Under the pieces are notes generated by a model. That model did no database searches. It was given only the letters and a program-made list of their open reading frames with translations, and was not told the origin of the DNA. From an uncultured Opitutia bacterium (GTDB lineage Bacteria > Verrucomicrobiota > Verrucomicrobiae > Opitutales > UBA953), in the NCBI GenBank assembly GCA_903859115.1, contig CAIOLH010000068.1, forward strand, positions 1-7,438: a stretch of DNA of 7,438 bases. Reading direction: 5' to 3'. This document shows, piece after piece, positions 1-6,302 of this stretch (position 1 is its first letter; each line of letters starts with the position of its first letter). The position numbers and the translations under genes were made by a program.

Positions 1-29
1 ATAATCACTGCTTGGCGTGGGGTACTCAT
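1..29 (-). CDS. 5' end of next dcw gene (partial; Ddl or FtsQ expected)
   Basis: An ATG at 29..27 overlaps the TGA of the fused murC-murB gene (28..26) in an ATGA arrangement, as at three other junctions here. The nine complete codons read MSTPRQAVI and the frame stays open to the window edge. A weakly placed AAGGAG (44-49) lies 14 bases upstream. In the common dcw order the gene after murC/murB is ddl (D-alanine--D-alanine ligase) or ftsQ. A short polar leader followed by a basic-to-hydrophobic run would suit the first beta strand of Ddl, but nine residues cannot settle this. The start is supported by position and overlap; the identity is inference from gene order only. Confidence 0.5.
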
Positions 30-2302
30 AATAAGTCTTTCCACTCCTTTCCTAAAACAATAATTTCGGGCTGCAATAATTGGTGTTTATCGTGCTGAAC
101 TTTCGCCCGCACTTGCTTCATCAGGGCCAAAACATCTTTAGCAGTGGCCTGACCCTTATTAATAATAAAATTAGCATGAATATTAGAAACTTCGGCGGCA
201 CCGATGTGTGTTCCTTTGAGTCCGACTGACTCAATTAAGCGTCCGGCATGATTTTCTTCAGGATTTTTGAAAACACATCCCGCACTCGGGTCACGTGGCT
301 GAGAGCTGCGACGTTTCTGACTCATCTCATCCATGGTTTGACGAATCTTTTCAGGAGATTCTTTACCTGTGGATTTTAAAATAACCGATAAAATAACGGC
401 ACCGTGTAATTGCGGACAGTCTCGATACATCGCATCGAAACAATCGCGCTTGGCGGAACGATGAATACCGCGTGGAGTCAGCCAATCAATCGATTCTACA
501 CGATCAAAAATCCAAGAGTCCATCGCACCGGCATTCATGCGTAGTGATCCACCGATGGTTCCAGGAATGCCTTCTAAAAATTCAAAGCCCGTCAGACCAT
601 CACGTGCGGCGATACCACAGATTTCTTTGAGTCGAGCACCCGCTCCCATTTGTAAACGTCCGTCTCCAAGATTTTTTACTTCACCCCAATACTCAGCATT
701 TAAGTGGATGATTAATCCATCATAACCTTCGTCTAAGACTAATAAATTCGAGCCACGACCTAATACAAAGTAAGGTAAGCCTAATTCACCGGCTGCCTGC
801 AATAATACGACAATATCATTTACGGTGGCGGGTTCCGCATACCAACGAGCAACACCACCTACGCCTAATGTGGTGCGACGGTTTAAAGGTTCGGCCGCAC
901 GGATCAAAGCTTTCGCCGAAAGTTTTCCAGCCACCGATTCACCTAGGTCTTTAGTCATCACCGGCAGACCTTCTCGTCTTAAAATTAAAGCATAATTTTC
1001 GGCGTCGTGTTCGATGTCACCCGCACCCACAAATGCGACAACCGTCTTTTTGCCTTTGGTTAAAGGAGAAAGAATTTTAGGAAGTTCAGTTCTATCTTCA
1101 ATCAGACGAAGAGCGGATCCAGCCACGACGGCGTCGGACCTTCCACCCTCCATAGCAGCTTCACCCGCGGAATACACGGGTAGAACGAAAGCAGCATCTG
1201 CAATATGTAAAGCTTGTCTAAACTCACTAGCGTACTGACGTGTGCGGGTGTGGCGATGCGGTTGAAAGATTACGATTAACTGCCCTTGGTGCGTTTCTTT
1301 AATCCATTTTAACAACGCCGCAATTTCTGTAGGGTGGTGAGCGTAGTCGGCTAAAACCAATAAGTCTTCACGTTCAAAAAGAATATCTTGGCGACGGCGA
1401 ATACCGCGCCAACGCGTTAAAGGCTCACTCGCAATCGCACCAGTAATTAAATGCGTCACTGCTAAAGCCATCGATGCATTTGCACGATTGAACGCACCAG
1501 TCACTGGTACACTCACTTCGACTTTTTTAAATTCTCCACCGAGCACCAAACGCGATTGGCTCGAATTAGCACCCACGCATTCAGCAGTAAAGTCACCCGT
1601 CTCACCTACGCGGATTACACGAGCTTTCAATCCACGCGTTAAACGTTCGAGTCGCTCATTATTGGTAGGAATAACTACGGCGGTTGTAGTACGTTCAAAC
1701 AGAGCACGAAAAACTCCTTCGAGAGCGGCTTCGTCCTTGTAGTAATCGGGGTGATCCCAATCTAAATTAACAGCGACAGTGATGTCGGGTGAAAAATGGC
1801 TGATGGTGCCGTCGCTTTCATCCACTTCCGCAACAACCCAGGGAGATTTTTGAGAGGCATGAGCGGGGGCAAAATTTGGGTCACGAAAAAGTCCGCCCAA
1901 AACATATCCGAAATCAACTCCCGCAGTGGCGAGGGCTGAAATAATTAATCCACAGGTGGTGGTTTTTCCATGACTGCCACAAACGGCGACAAATTTTTTA
2001 TCCGCAACACTCTCCGCTAATAACTCACCTCTTCGTAGCACACGCGTTGAGTGTTTATCCGCGAGTGTGAGTGCAAAGTGTCCAGGTTTTACGGCGCTGG
2101 AACGTCCAATTAAATTAGGTTTACGTCCAGCGGCCCAAGGATCGCGCAGTAAGGGAATATCCGCATTCGATAAATGATTCTCCATCGGACTACCCGTCGA
2201 ATCATCCCATCCATACACCTCGTTGCCTGACTCCTTTAAATAAATGGCGAGAGGTCCGACGCCCATTCCGCAAGCACCCAACATCCAAATGGATTTTTTC
2301 AT
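26..2302 (-). CDS. murC-murB: MurC-MurB fusion: UDP-MurNAc--L-alanine ligase / UDP-MurNAc dehydrogenase
   Basis: This single 758-residue frame joins two consecutive cytoplasmic steps. MurB reduces UDP-GlcNAc-enolpyruvate to UDP-MurNAc with FAD and NADPH, and MurC then adds L-Ala using ATP. MurC occupies about residues 1-445: Rossmann-like loop GACGMGVGPLA (9-19), P-loop GSHGKTTT (109-116), EVDESDGT (159-166), NLDWDHPDYY (179-188), ADYAHHPTEI (318-327), FQPHRHTRTR (346-355) and VGAGDI (425-430). MurB occupies about 465-758: TTLGVGG (477-483), the FAD-binding stretch LGRGSNLLVLDEG (514-526), EGIPGTIGGSLRMNAGA (577-593), YRDC (626-629), GCVFKNP (675-681) and Glu746 near the C terminus. The usual catalytic Ser of the GSVFKNP motif is Cys676. 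The ATG at 2302 is chosen because the glycine-rich loop follows it directly, GGAGG lies 9 bases upstream, and it overlaps the murG stop as ATGA; a longer frame to 2359 would run back into murG. Both halves keep their key motifs, so both are probably active. The linker is about residues 446-466. Confidence 0.95.
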   Translation of the reverse strand: MKKSIWMLGACGMGVGPLAIYLKESGNEVYGWDDSTGSPMENHLSNADIPLLRDPWAAGRKPNLIGRSSAVKPGHFALTLADKHSTRVLRRGELLAESVADKKFVAVCGSHGKTTTCGLIISALATAGVDFGYVLGGLFRDPNFAPAHASQKSPWVVAEVDESDGTISHFSPDITVAVNLDWDHPDYYKDEAALEGVFRALFERTTTAVVIPTNNERLERLTRGLKARVIRVGETGDFTAECVGANSSQSRLVLGGEFKKVEVSVPVTGAFNRANASMALAVTHLITGAIASEPLTRWRGIRRRQDILFEREDLLVLADYAHHPTEIAALLKWIKETHQGQLIVIFQPHRHTRTRQYASEFRQALHIADAAFVLPVYSAGEAAMEGGRSDAVVAGSALRLIEDRTELPKILSPLTKGKKTVVAFVGAGDIEHDAENYALILRREGLPVMTKDLGESVAGKLSAKALIRAAEPLNRRTTLGVGGVARWYAEPATVNDIVVLLQAAGELGLPYFVLGRGSNLLVLDEGYDGLIIHLNAEYWGEVKNLGDGRLQMGAGARLKEICGIAARDGLTGFEFLEGIPGTIGGSLRMNAGAMDSWIFDRVESIDWLTPRGIHRSAKRDCFDAMYRDCPQLHGAVILSVILKSTGKESPEKIRQTMDEMSQKRRSSQPRDPSAGCVFKNPEENHAGRLIESVGLKGTHIGAAEVSNIHANFIINKGQATAKDVLALMKQVRAKVQHDKHQLLQPEIIVLGKEWKDLL

Positions 2303-3384
2303 TTCTTCACCCCTCCCTCTTTCGCTAAATCCAAAACCTCTTTCAAAATTTCTTCCCAATGATTATTAGCATCGGCCCGCGCCAAAGCTTCTTTCATGAC
2401 CTGAAGCTTAGTGGACTCATTTAATAAACCAAAAACAACGTCATTAAGTTTCTCGATATTCTTTTCTGGAATCATCTGCGCGATACCCGCTTCGACTGCA
2501 TAGAGTGCATTAGCTGTTTGATGATCATCCGCAGCGTAAGCATAGGGAACTAACACCGCGGGCGTACGACAGGTCGCAAGTTCGGCTAAAGTACCAGCAC
2601 CTGAACGTGTGATGGCGATATCCGATGCCGAATACGCCGAAGCCATTTGATTACAAAATGACAAATAACGAATGATTGAGGACGGATTATTGACTTCGCC
2701 TTCACGACCACCAGCGCCCGTCAGACATAAAACGTGAATATTATTTTGTTTAAATAGTTCGTGGTTATTTTCAACCCAGCGTGTGAGCACTTGTGCACCC
2801 TGACTTCCACCTGTGACTAAAATCAGTCGACCCGTACTTGGGAAATTTAAATTATGTCGGGCAAGATCACGAGCGGTGGGTGTGATTTCTTTGCGAACAG
2901 GAAAGCCCGAGTCGTGCTGACGTTCCGCTGAAATATTTTTAATACGAACACCATGAGGGAGGTGAACGGATTGGGCAAAACGCGCGATGAGCCGAACCGC
3001 TTTGCCCGGACGGCGATTCGCCTCATGCACCAGAACAGGAATACCGCATAGTTTACAAGCAATCGCTGGTCCCAAGCTCATGAATCCACCAAAACAAATT
3101 AATACCGAAGGACGAAATTGACGGACTAACTTCAGCGAAGACAAAACGGCACCGAGAAGTGAGGGGAAAAATAAAATTTTATTAATCAGGCCCGGACCAA
3201 AACCACGACCGCGACCGGCGACGAAATTGAGTCCGCGGTATTTTGCAGTCATTTGCTGATCCACGATTTTGCTACTAACAATGAGTAAGGTTTCGTGATT
3301 TTGACTCTGTAAACTCTCGGCCAAGGCGATACCCGGTGCGAGATGTCCGCCCGTACCACCGCATGCCAAAAGAATTTTACTCAT
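2299..3384 (-). CDS. murG: MurG, lipid II synthase (GlcNAc transferase)
   Basis: MurG is a GT28-family transferase on the inner face of the plasma membrane. It moves GlcNAc from UDP-GlcNAc to lipid I, giving lipid II. The 361 residues match the usual length. The N-terminal domain has GGTGGHLAPGIALAE (9-23) with the conserved His14, a hydrophobic/basic patch around 71-90 that fits membrane docking, CFGGFMSLGPA (97-107) and HEANRRPGKA (120-129; many homologues have HEQNxxPG). The C-terminal UDP-GlcNAc-binding domain has VTGGSQGA (190-197), TRSGAGTLAELA (259-270) and YAYAADDHQTANA (281-293). The ATG sits 8 bases after AAGGAG and overlaps the ftsW stop by four bases. Its stop in turn overlaps the murC-murB start, so the three genes are probably translationally coupled. 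It lies between ftsW and murC, as in many dcw clusters. No damage is seen. Confidence 0.97.
   Translation of the reverse strand: MSKILLACGGTGGHLAPGIALAESLQSQNHETLLIVSSKIVDQQMTAKYRGLNFVAGRGRGFGPGLINKILFFPSLLGAVLSSLKLVRQFRPSVLICFGGFMSLGPAIACKLCGIPVLVHEANRRPGKAVRLIARFAQSVHLPHGVRIKNISAERQHDSGFPVRKEITPTARDLARHNLNFPSTGRLILVTGGSQGAQVLTRWVENNHELFKQNNIHVLCLTGAGGREGEVNNPSSIIRYLSFCNQMASAYSASDIAITRSGAGTLAELATCRTPAVLVPYAYAADDHQTANALYAVEAGIAQMIPEKNIEKLNDVVFGLLNESTKLQVMKEALARADANNHWEEILKEVLDLAKEGGVKK
2312..2316 (-). promoter_or_regulatory. Shine-Dalgarno of murC-murB
   Basis: GGAGG in a purine-rich run at the 3' end of murG, 9 bases before the ATG at 2302. It is the best ribosome-binding site in the window and decides the murC-murB start against the upstream in-frame ATG at 2359. 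Confidence 0.8.
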
Positions 3385-4595
3385 CCCCTAATCTCCTTCG
3401 CCAAAAACGGCGCCTTACTCGCATCGCGGATGCAGTTAAGAATTAATCCCACCATGCTCGACATGATGACAAGATTAGTTCCACCATAGCTTAAGAACGG
3501 TAAAGAAATTCCTTTGGTGGGCAATAAACCTGTGACCACGCCCATATTCACCAAGGCTTGAAGCACCAAGAAAAGCGTCGCTCCCAAACAAATATTTAAT
3601 CGGTACAAGTCAGTGCTGAAACGCATCGCACGATAGGCGAGCCAGAAAATTCCAAAGTAAGCACAGGCAACCAGTGCGGTGCCTATAAATCCGTGTTCTT
3701 CACCGATGTTTGCTAAGACGAAGTCCGTATGCGCTTCGGGCAAATAAGAACGTACCTGTAATCCATTCGCGGCACCCTTGCCTGTGATTCCACCCACACC
3801 AAAGGCGACCATGCCTTCGAACAACTGATAAGCTTCATCAGCACGACGACCCCAGGGATCCATGAAGGATGTGATACGTCGCATACGACTGCCCCAATTC
3901 ATAACCAGAATCACCAGACCCGTAGCACCAATAATAAAAGTGGGGATCGTGTACTTCCATCTTACGCCCGAGATGAACATCATTAATCCACCCACCGCGA
4001 GACATAGAATAATGGTTCCCAGGTCAGGTCCAAATGCAATAAAGATGCAAATAATAGCAATGACTCCAACTGGTTTGAGGAAACCTTCACGAACATCGAC
4101 CCATCCTTTCGGTGTAAAAAAAACGGCACCACGGTTTTTGAACTGAAAAATATCAAACTTTGCTGGTAGCGTGTGACGTTGCATTCTCGCCAATAAATCC
4201 GAGAGACAAATGATCATCGCAATTTTTCCGATGTCAGAAGGCTGCAATCTGAAAAATCCGAAATCAATCCATCGCCACGAGCCATTAACGGTCACGCCGA
4301 TTCCTGGAATCCGGGCACATAACATTAAAAAGAGTGCCCCGTAGAAAACAGCCCAGCGATGTTCACGCAAACGATCCAAGTTAACTCGATAAGCTAACCA
4401 AGCGGCGAAGAGGGCGAAGGGAATGTAGGCTAACTGGCGATCAAACGCAGCGGTGCGATTTTTAGCTGAGAGCGAAATGCCTGCGCTGTATTGATTGACT
4501 AAACCGAAGACGATCAAAGCCACCGTGATTATCGCAATCCCCACAGAGTAACTCCGGAGTGAACCGGGCGTCTCCTGTTTGGCTGCGATAATCAT
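3381..4595 (-). CDS. ftsW: FtsW, SEDS-family septal peptidoglycan polymerase
   Basis: FtsW is a polytopic membrane glycosyltransferase that polymerises lipid II at the division septum with a class B penicillin-binding protein. The 404 residues show about ten hydrophobic segments (roughly 17-36, 55-70, 83-96, 120-137, 174-189, 191-208, 213-233, 302-322, 334-356, 370-390). SEDS landmarks are GSWRWIDFG (105-113), QPSDIGK (118-124, variant of QPSELAK), GPDLGT (189-194), YLPEAHTDF (284-292) with the presumed catalytic Asp291, IGEEHGFIG (297-305), and GLLPTKGISLPFLSYGG (356-372). Position after murD and before murG supports FtsW over its paralogue RodA. The cytoplasmic loop at about 139-172 looks some 20-25 residues longer than in common FtsW proteins. 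The ATG at 4595 has no Shine-Dalgarno; an in-frame GTG at 4544 (residue 18) has CGGAG seven bases before it and is an alternative start that keeps all membrane segments. The stop overlaps the murG start as ATGA. Confidence 0.95.
   Translation of the reverse strand: MIIAAKQETPGSLRSYSVGIAIITVALIVFGLVNQYSAGISLSAKNRTAAFDRQLAYIPFALFAAWLAYRVNLDRLREHRWAVFYGALFLMLCARIPGIGVTVNGSWRWIDFGFFRLQPSDIGKIAMIICLSDLLARMQRHTLPAKFDIFQFKNRGAVFFTPKGWVDVREGFLKPVGVIAIICIFIAFGPDLGTIILCLAVGGLMMFISGVRWKYTIPTFIIGATGLVILVMNWGSRMRRITSFMDPWGRRADEAYQLFEGMVAFGVGGITGKGAANGLQVRSYLPEAHTDFVLANIGEEHGFIGTALVACAYFGIFWLAYRAMRFSTDLYRLNICLGATLFLVLQALVNMGVVTGLLPTKGISLPFLSYGGTNLVIMSSMVGLILNCIRDASKAPFLAKEIRG
3393..3398 (-). promoter_or_regulatory. 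Shine-Dalgarno of murG
   Basis: AAGGAG inside the last codons of ftsW, 8 bases before the murG ATG at 3384. It is a clear match to the 16S rRNA anti-SD and supports both the start codon and efficient initiation in addition to coupling through the ATGA overlap. Confidence 0.75.
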
Positions 4596-4614
4596 AGTGG
4601 ATTATGACCGAGAA

Positions 4615-4998
4615 TTACTTACGTGAAGAATTCGGATTCGAAGACTTAGCAGGCTTAGCGGCAGGAATTTTTAATTTCTGACCTCCCTTAAGAGCGGCGT
4701 TCAAAGGTAATCCGTTGGCCGCAGCTAAATCCTTAAGAGCAACTTTCTCGCGGGCAGCGACGAGTTGTAAGGTTTCGCCTTGGACAACGGTGTGAACGCC
4801 ACCTGGACCCGCGGTGATGGGCTGAGGTGCGACAGCGGTGAGCGCTGGAGCAGAATTCCGAGAGCCTGCTGAGTAAGCAGCAAGATCGGGATCTTTTTCG
4901 AAGCCACTCGTACTGCGGCAACCGTTGACTCCGACGAGTACGGCGATGACGCAGAGGTGTAATAGAACAACAGCACTGACGGTGAGGATAGGACGCAT
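4615..4998 (-). CDS. Small LysM-domain probable lipoprotein
   Basis: This 127-residue protein is set between murD and ftsW. Residues 1-26 form a hydrophobic signal ending in VNGC; Cys27 is followed by RSTSG, which suggests a lipoprotein, although Asn at -2 is not typical of a lipobox, so an uncleaved N-terminal anchor is possible. A low-complexity Ala/Pro/Ser linker covers about 30-67. One LysM domain covers about 68-111 (HTVVQGETLQLV at the start, AAANGLPLNAALKGGQKLKIP at 92-112, minus flanking variation), a fold that binds GlcNAc-containing glycans such as peptidoglycan. The tail (113-127) is rich in Lys, Ser and Asn. No catalytic domain is present. It probably sits on the periplasmic side of a membrane and touches the wall; a role in division or septal wall synthesis is inferred from its neighbours only. 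The start is the first ATG of the frame; the 29-base spacer before it has no Shine-Dalgarno. Overlapping frames in this gene have no recognisable content. Confidence 0.88.
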   Translation of the reverse strand: MRPILTVSAVVLLHLCVIAVLVGVNGCRSTSGFEKDPDLAAYSAGSRNSAPALTAVAPQPITAGPGGVHTVVQGETLQLVAAREKVALKDLAAANGLPLNAALKGGQKLKIPAAKPAKSSNPNSSRK

Positions 4999-5027
4999 GG
5001 TATGGTTTTGGTTTGGGTTAGGAGAAA
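4999..5027 (-). other. G-free murD-LysM gene spacer
   Basis: The 29 bases between the murD stop and the LysM gene start contain only A, C and T on the coding strand. They therefore cannot hold a Shine-Dalgarno sequence or any G-C paired hairpin, so there is no terminator here and the leader should be unstructured. This fits read-through transcription and SD-independent initiation. Confidence 0.6.
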
Positions 5028-6302
5028 TTATATTCGGTTAGATAAAGCGACAGCGGCCCTTTCGAACACGACGCCGCGTTCGGCGTAACCAGCAAATTGA
5101 TCAAAGCTAGAAAATCCGGGACTGAGCAAAATAGCCATCGGACCATGGGAATCTTTGGCGGCGGCCACGACGGCATCTTGTAATGAATTATAAATGCGAG
5201 CGGGCTTACCGAGTGCTTCGAAAGTTTTTAATAAATCAGGTGCGGTCTCACCAATTAAGTAAGCAGACTCAATTTTTGGACTTACTTGTTCAGCAAAGCG
5301 TTTTAAGTCTCCACCCTTCCATTTACCGCCACCGATCCAGCGGACCGGAATATCAAATTGTGCTAACGCGGCGTAAACCGCGTGGAAATTAGTACCCTTC
5401 GAGTCATTCCAGAACTCGACGCCACGCGCTTCGGCGACTTTTTTCAGTCGATGCGGTGCCGCACGAAATAATTTAGCGGACTCTTCAAGAATACGCAGTG
5501 GAATACCCTTAGCTTGCCAATATTTTACAGCGAGTGACCAGTTTTCACGCTGAGGCCACGATTCAAAAATAGATCCCGTAGGAATTTTTCCATTCACCTC
5601 ATCGCGTGTCGCCACCACTGTTTCGGGAGGTAAAGAAATGCCAAACTTTTCAGCATGCGCGACGACCGATTCACCGACGATTAAGATACCACCAGGAATC
5701 ATTCGCTCGATGAGTTTAAATTTGGCCCGGAAATAACTTTCTAAATCACCGTGACGATCTAAGTGGTCCTCATCGAAATTAGTCCACAATACCGCCTCGG
5801 GTGTAAAATGTCGCAAGTCTTCACCTTGGAATGAACTGACTTCGACCACCGCTAAAAATGCGGCGTTGGAAGAAGTATTAGAAAGAGCCGTTATGGGCAG
5901 ACCGACGTTACCGCAGGCAATGGCATTAAGTCCGGCACGCTTGTGTGCGAAAGATAAAAATTCGGTAAGGGTGGTTTTACCGTTAGTACCCGTGATGGCG
6001 ATTGAAGCACCACACCACATGATTGCACCGAAATCTAATTCACTTAAACAATGCAGACCCGCGCGACGTGCAGCCAAGAGCCATGGGTGCGACTGCGCAA
6101 AACCAGGGCTATAAATAAGTAAATCATGACGCGCCGCTTCATCCGGACCAAATTGACGATTCTCACCTTTCTCATCATAAATAACGGAAGCAAAACCGGC
6201 TAAACTCAAAGCATCAGCCACGGCACGACCACTCACACCCGCACCTAAAATAGCGGCGGGGCGAATTAAACGCGTGCGGAGTGAGGCGGGCAATTCGTTC
6301 AT
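5028..6302 (-). CDS. murD: MurD, UDP-MurNAc-L-Ala--D-glutamate ligase
   Basis: MurD is a cytoplasmic ATP-dependent ligase that adds D-Glu to UDP-MurNAc-L-Ala. The 424 residues carry the standard three-domain Mur ligase plan: N-terminal UDP-binding GAGVSG (20-25), P-loop TGTNGKTT (104-111), GNVG (131-134), EVSSFQ (154-159), the Mg-site stretch NFDEDHLDRH (175-184), Lys194 at the position usually carbamylated, PHRL (283-286), NDSKGTN (299-305) and LLSPGFSSFDQFAGYAERG (392-410). SPGFSSFDQF, with the DQF core, favours MurD over other Mur ligases, as does its place after mraY. The ATG at 6302 is chosen because it overlaps the mraY stop as ATGA and the Rossmann-like loop follows within 20 residues; an upstream in-frame ATG at 6386 would lengthen the overlap with mraY to 88 bases and add residues unlike the family. 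There is no Shine-Dalgarno, so initiation probably depends on coupling to mraY. Confidence 0.97.
   Translation of the reverse strand: MNELPASLRTRLIRPAAILGAGVSGRAVADALSLAGFASVIYDEKGENRQFGPDEAARHDLLIYSPGFAQSHPWLLAARRAGLHCLSELDFGAIMWCGASIAITGTNGKTTLTEFLSFAHKRAGLNAIACGNVGLPITALSNTSSNAAFLAVVEVSSFQGEDLRHFTPEAVLWTNFDEDHLDRHGDLESYFRAKFKLIERMIPGGILIVGESVVAHAEKFGISLPPETVVATRDEVNGKIPTGSIFESWPQRENWSLAVKYWQAKGIPLRILEESAKLFRAAPHRLKKVAEARGVEFWNDSKGTNFHAVYAALAQFDIPVRWIGGGKWKGGDLKRFAEQVSPKIESAYLIGETAPDLLKTFEALGKPARIYNSLQDAVVAAAKDSHGPMAILLSPGFSSFDQFAGYAERGVVFERAAVALSNRI

Noticed and set aside
537..1742. Several short plus-strand open frames opposite murC-murB
   Set aside because: They are antisense to a well-conserved gene, have no motifs, and are explained by its codon pattern. 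The same holds for plus-strand frames opposite ftsW, murD and mraY.
26..2302. Fusion as a sequencing or assembly artefact
   Set aside because: The frame is open throughout, both domains are complete, and a plausible linker of about 20 residues joins them with no duplicated or missing motif.
2302..2359. Longer MurC start at ATG 2359, adding 19 residues
   Set aside because: The extra residues lie inside murG and do not resemble a Mur ligase N terminus. The ATG at 2302 has a strong SD and the ATGA overlap.
4596..4614. Terminator or promoter between the LysM gene and ftsW
   Set aside because: The 19-base gap has no inverted repeat or T-run, and no convincing -35/-10 pair is visible. One transcript through the cluster is simpler.
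4725..4976. Two other minus-strand open frames within the LysM gene
   Set aside because: They have no recognisable motif, no SD and basic/Ser-rich composition typical of out-of-frame reading. The LysM frame has a signal and a domain.
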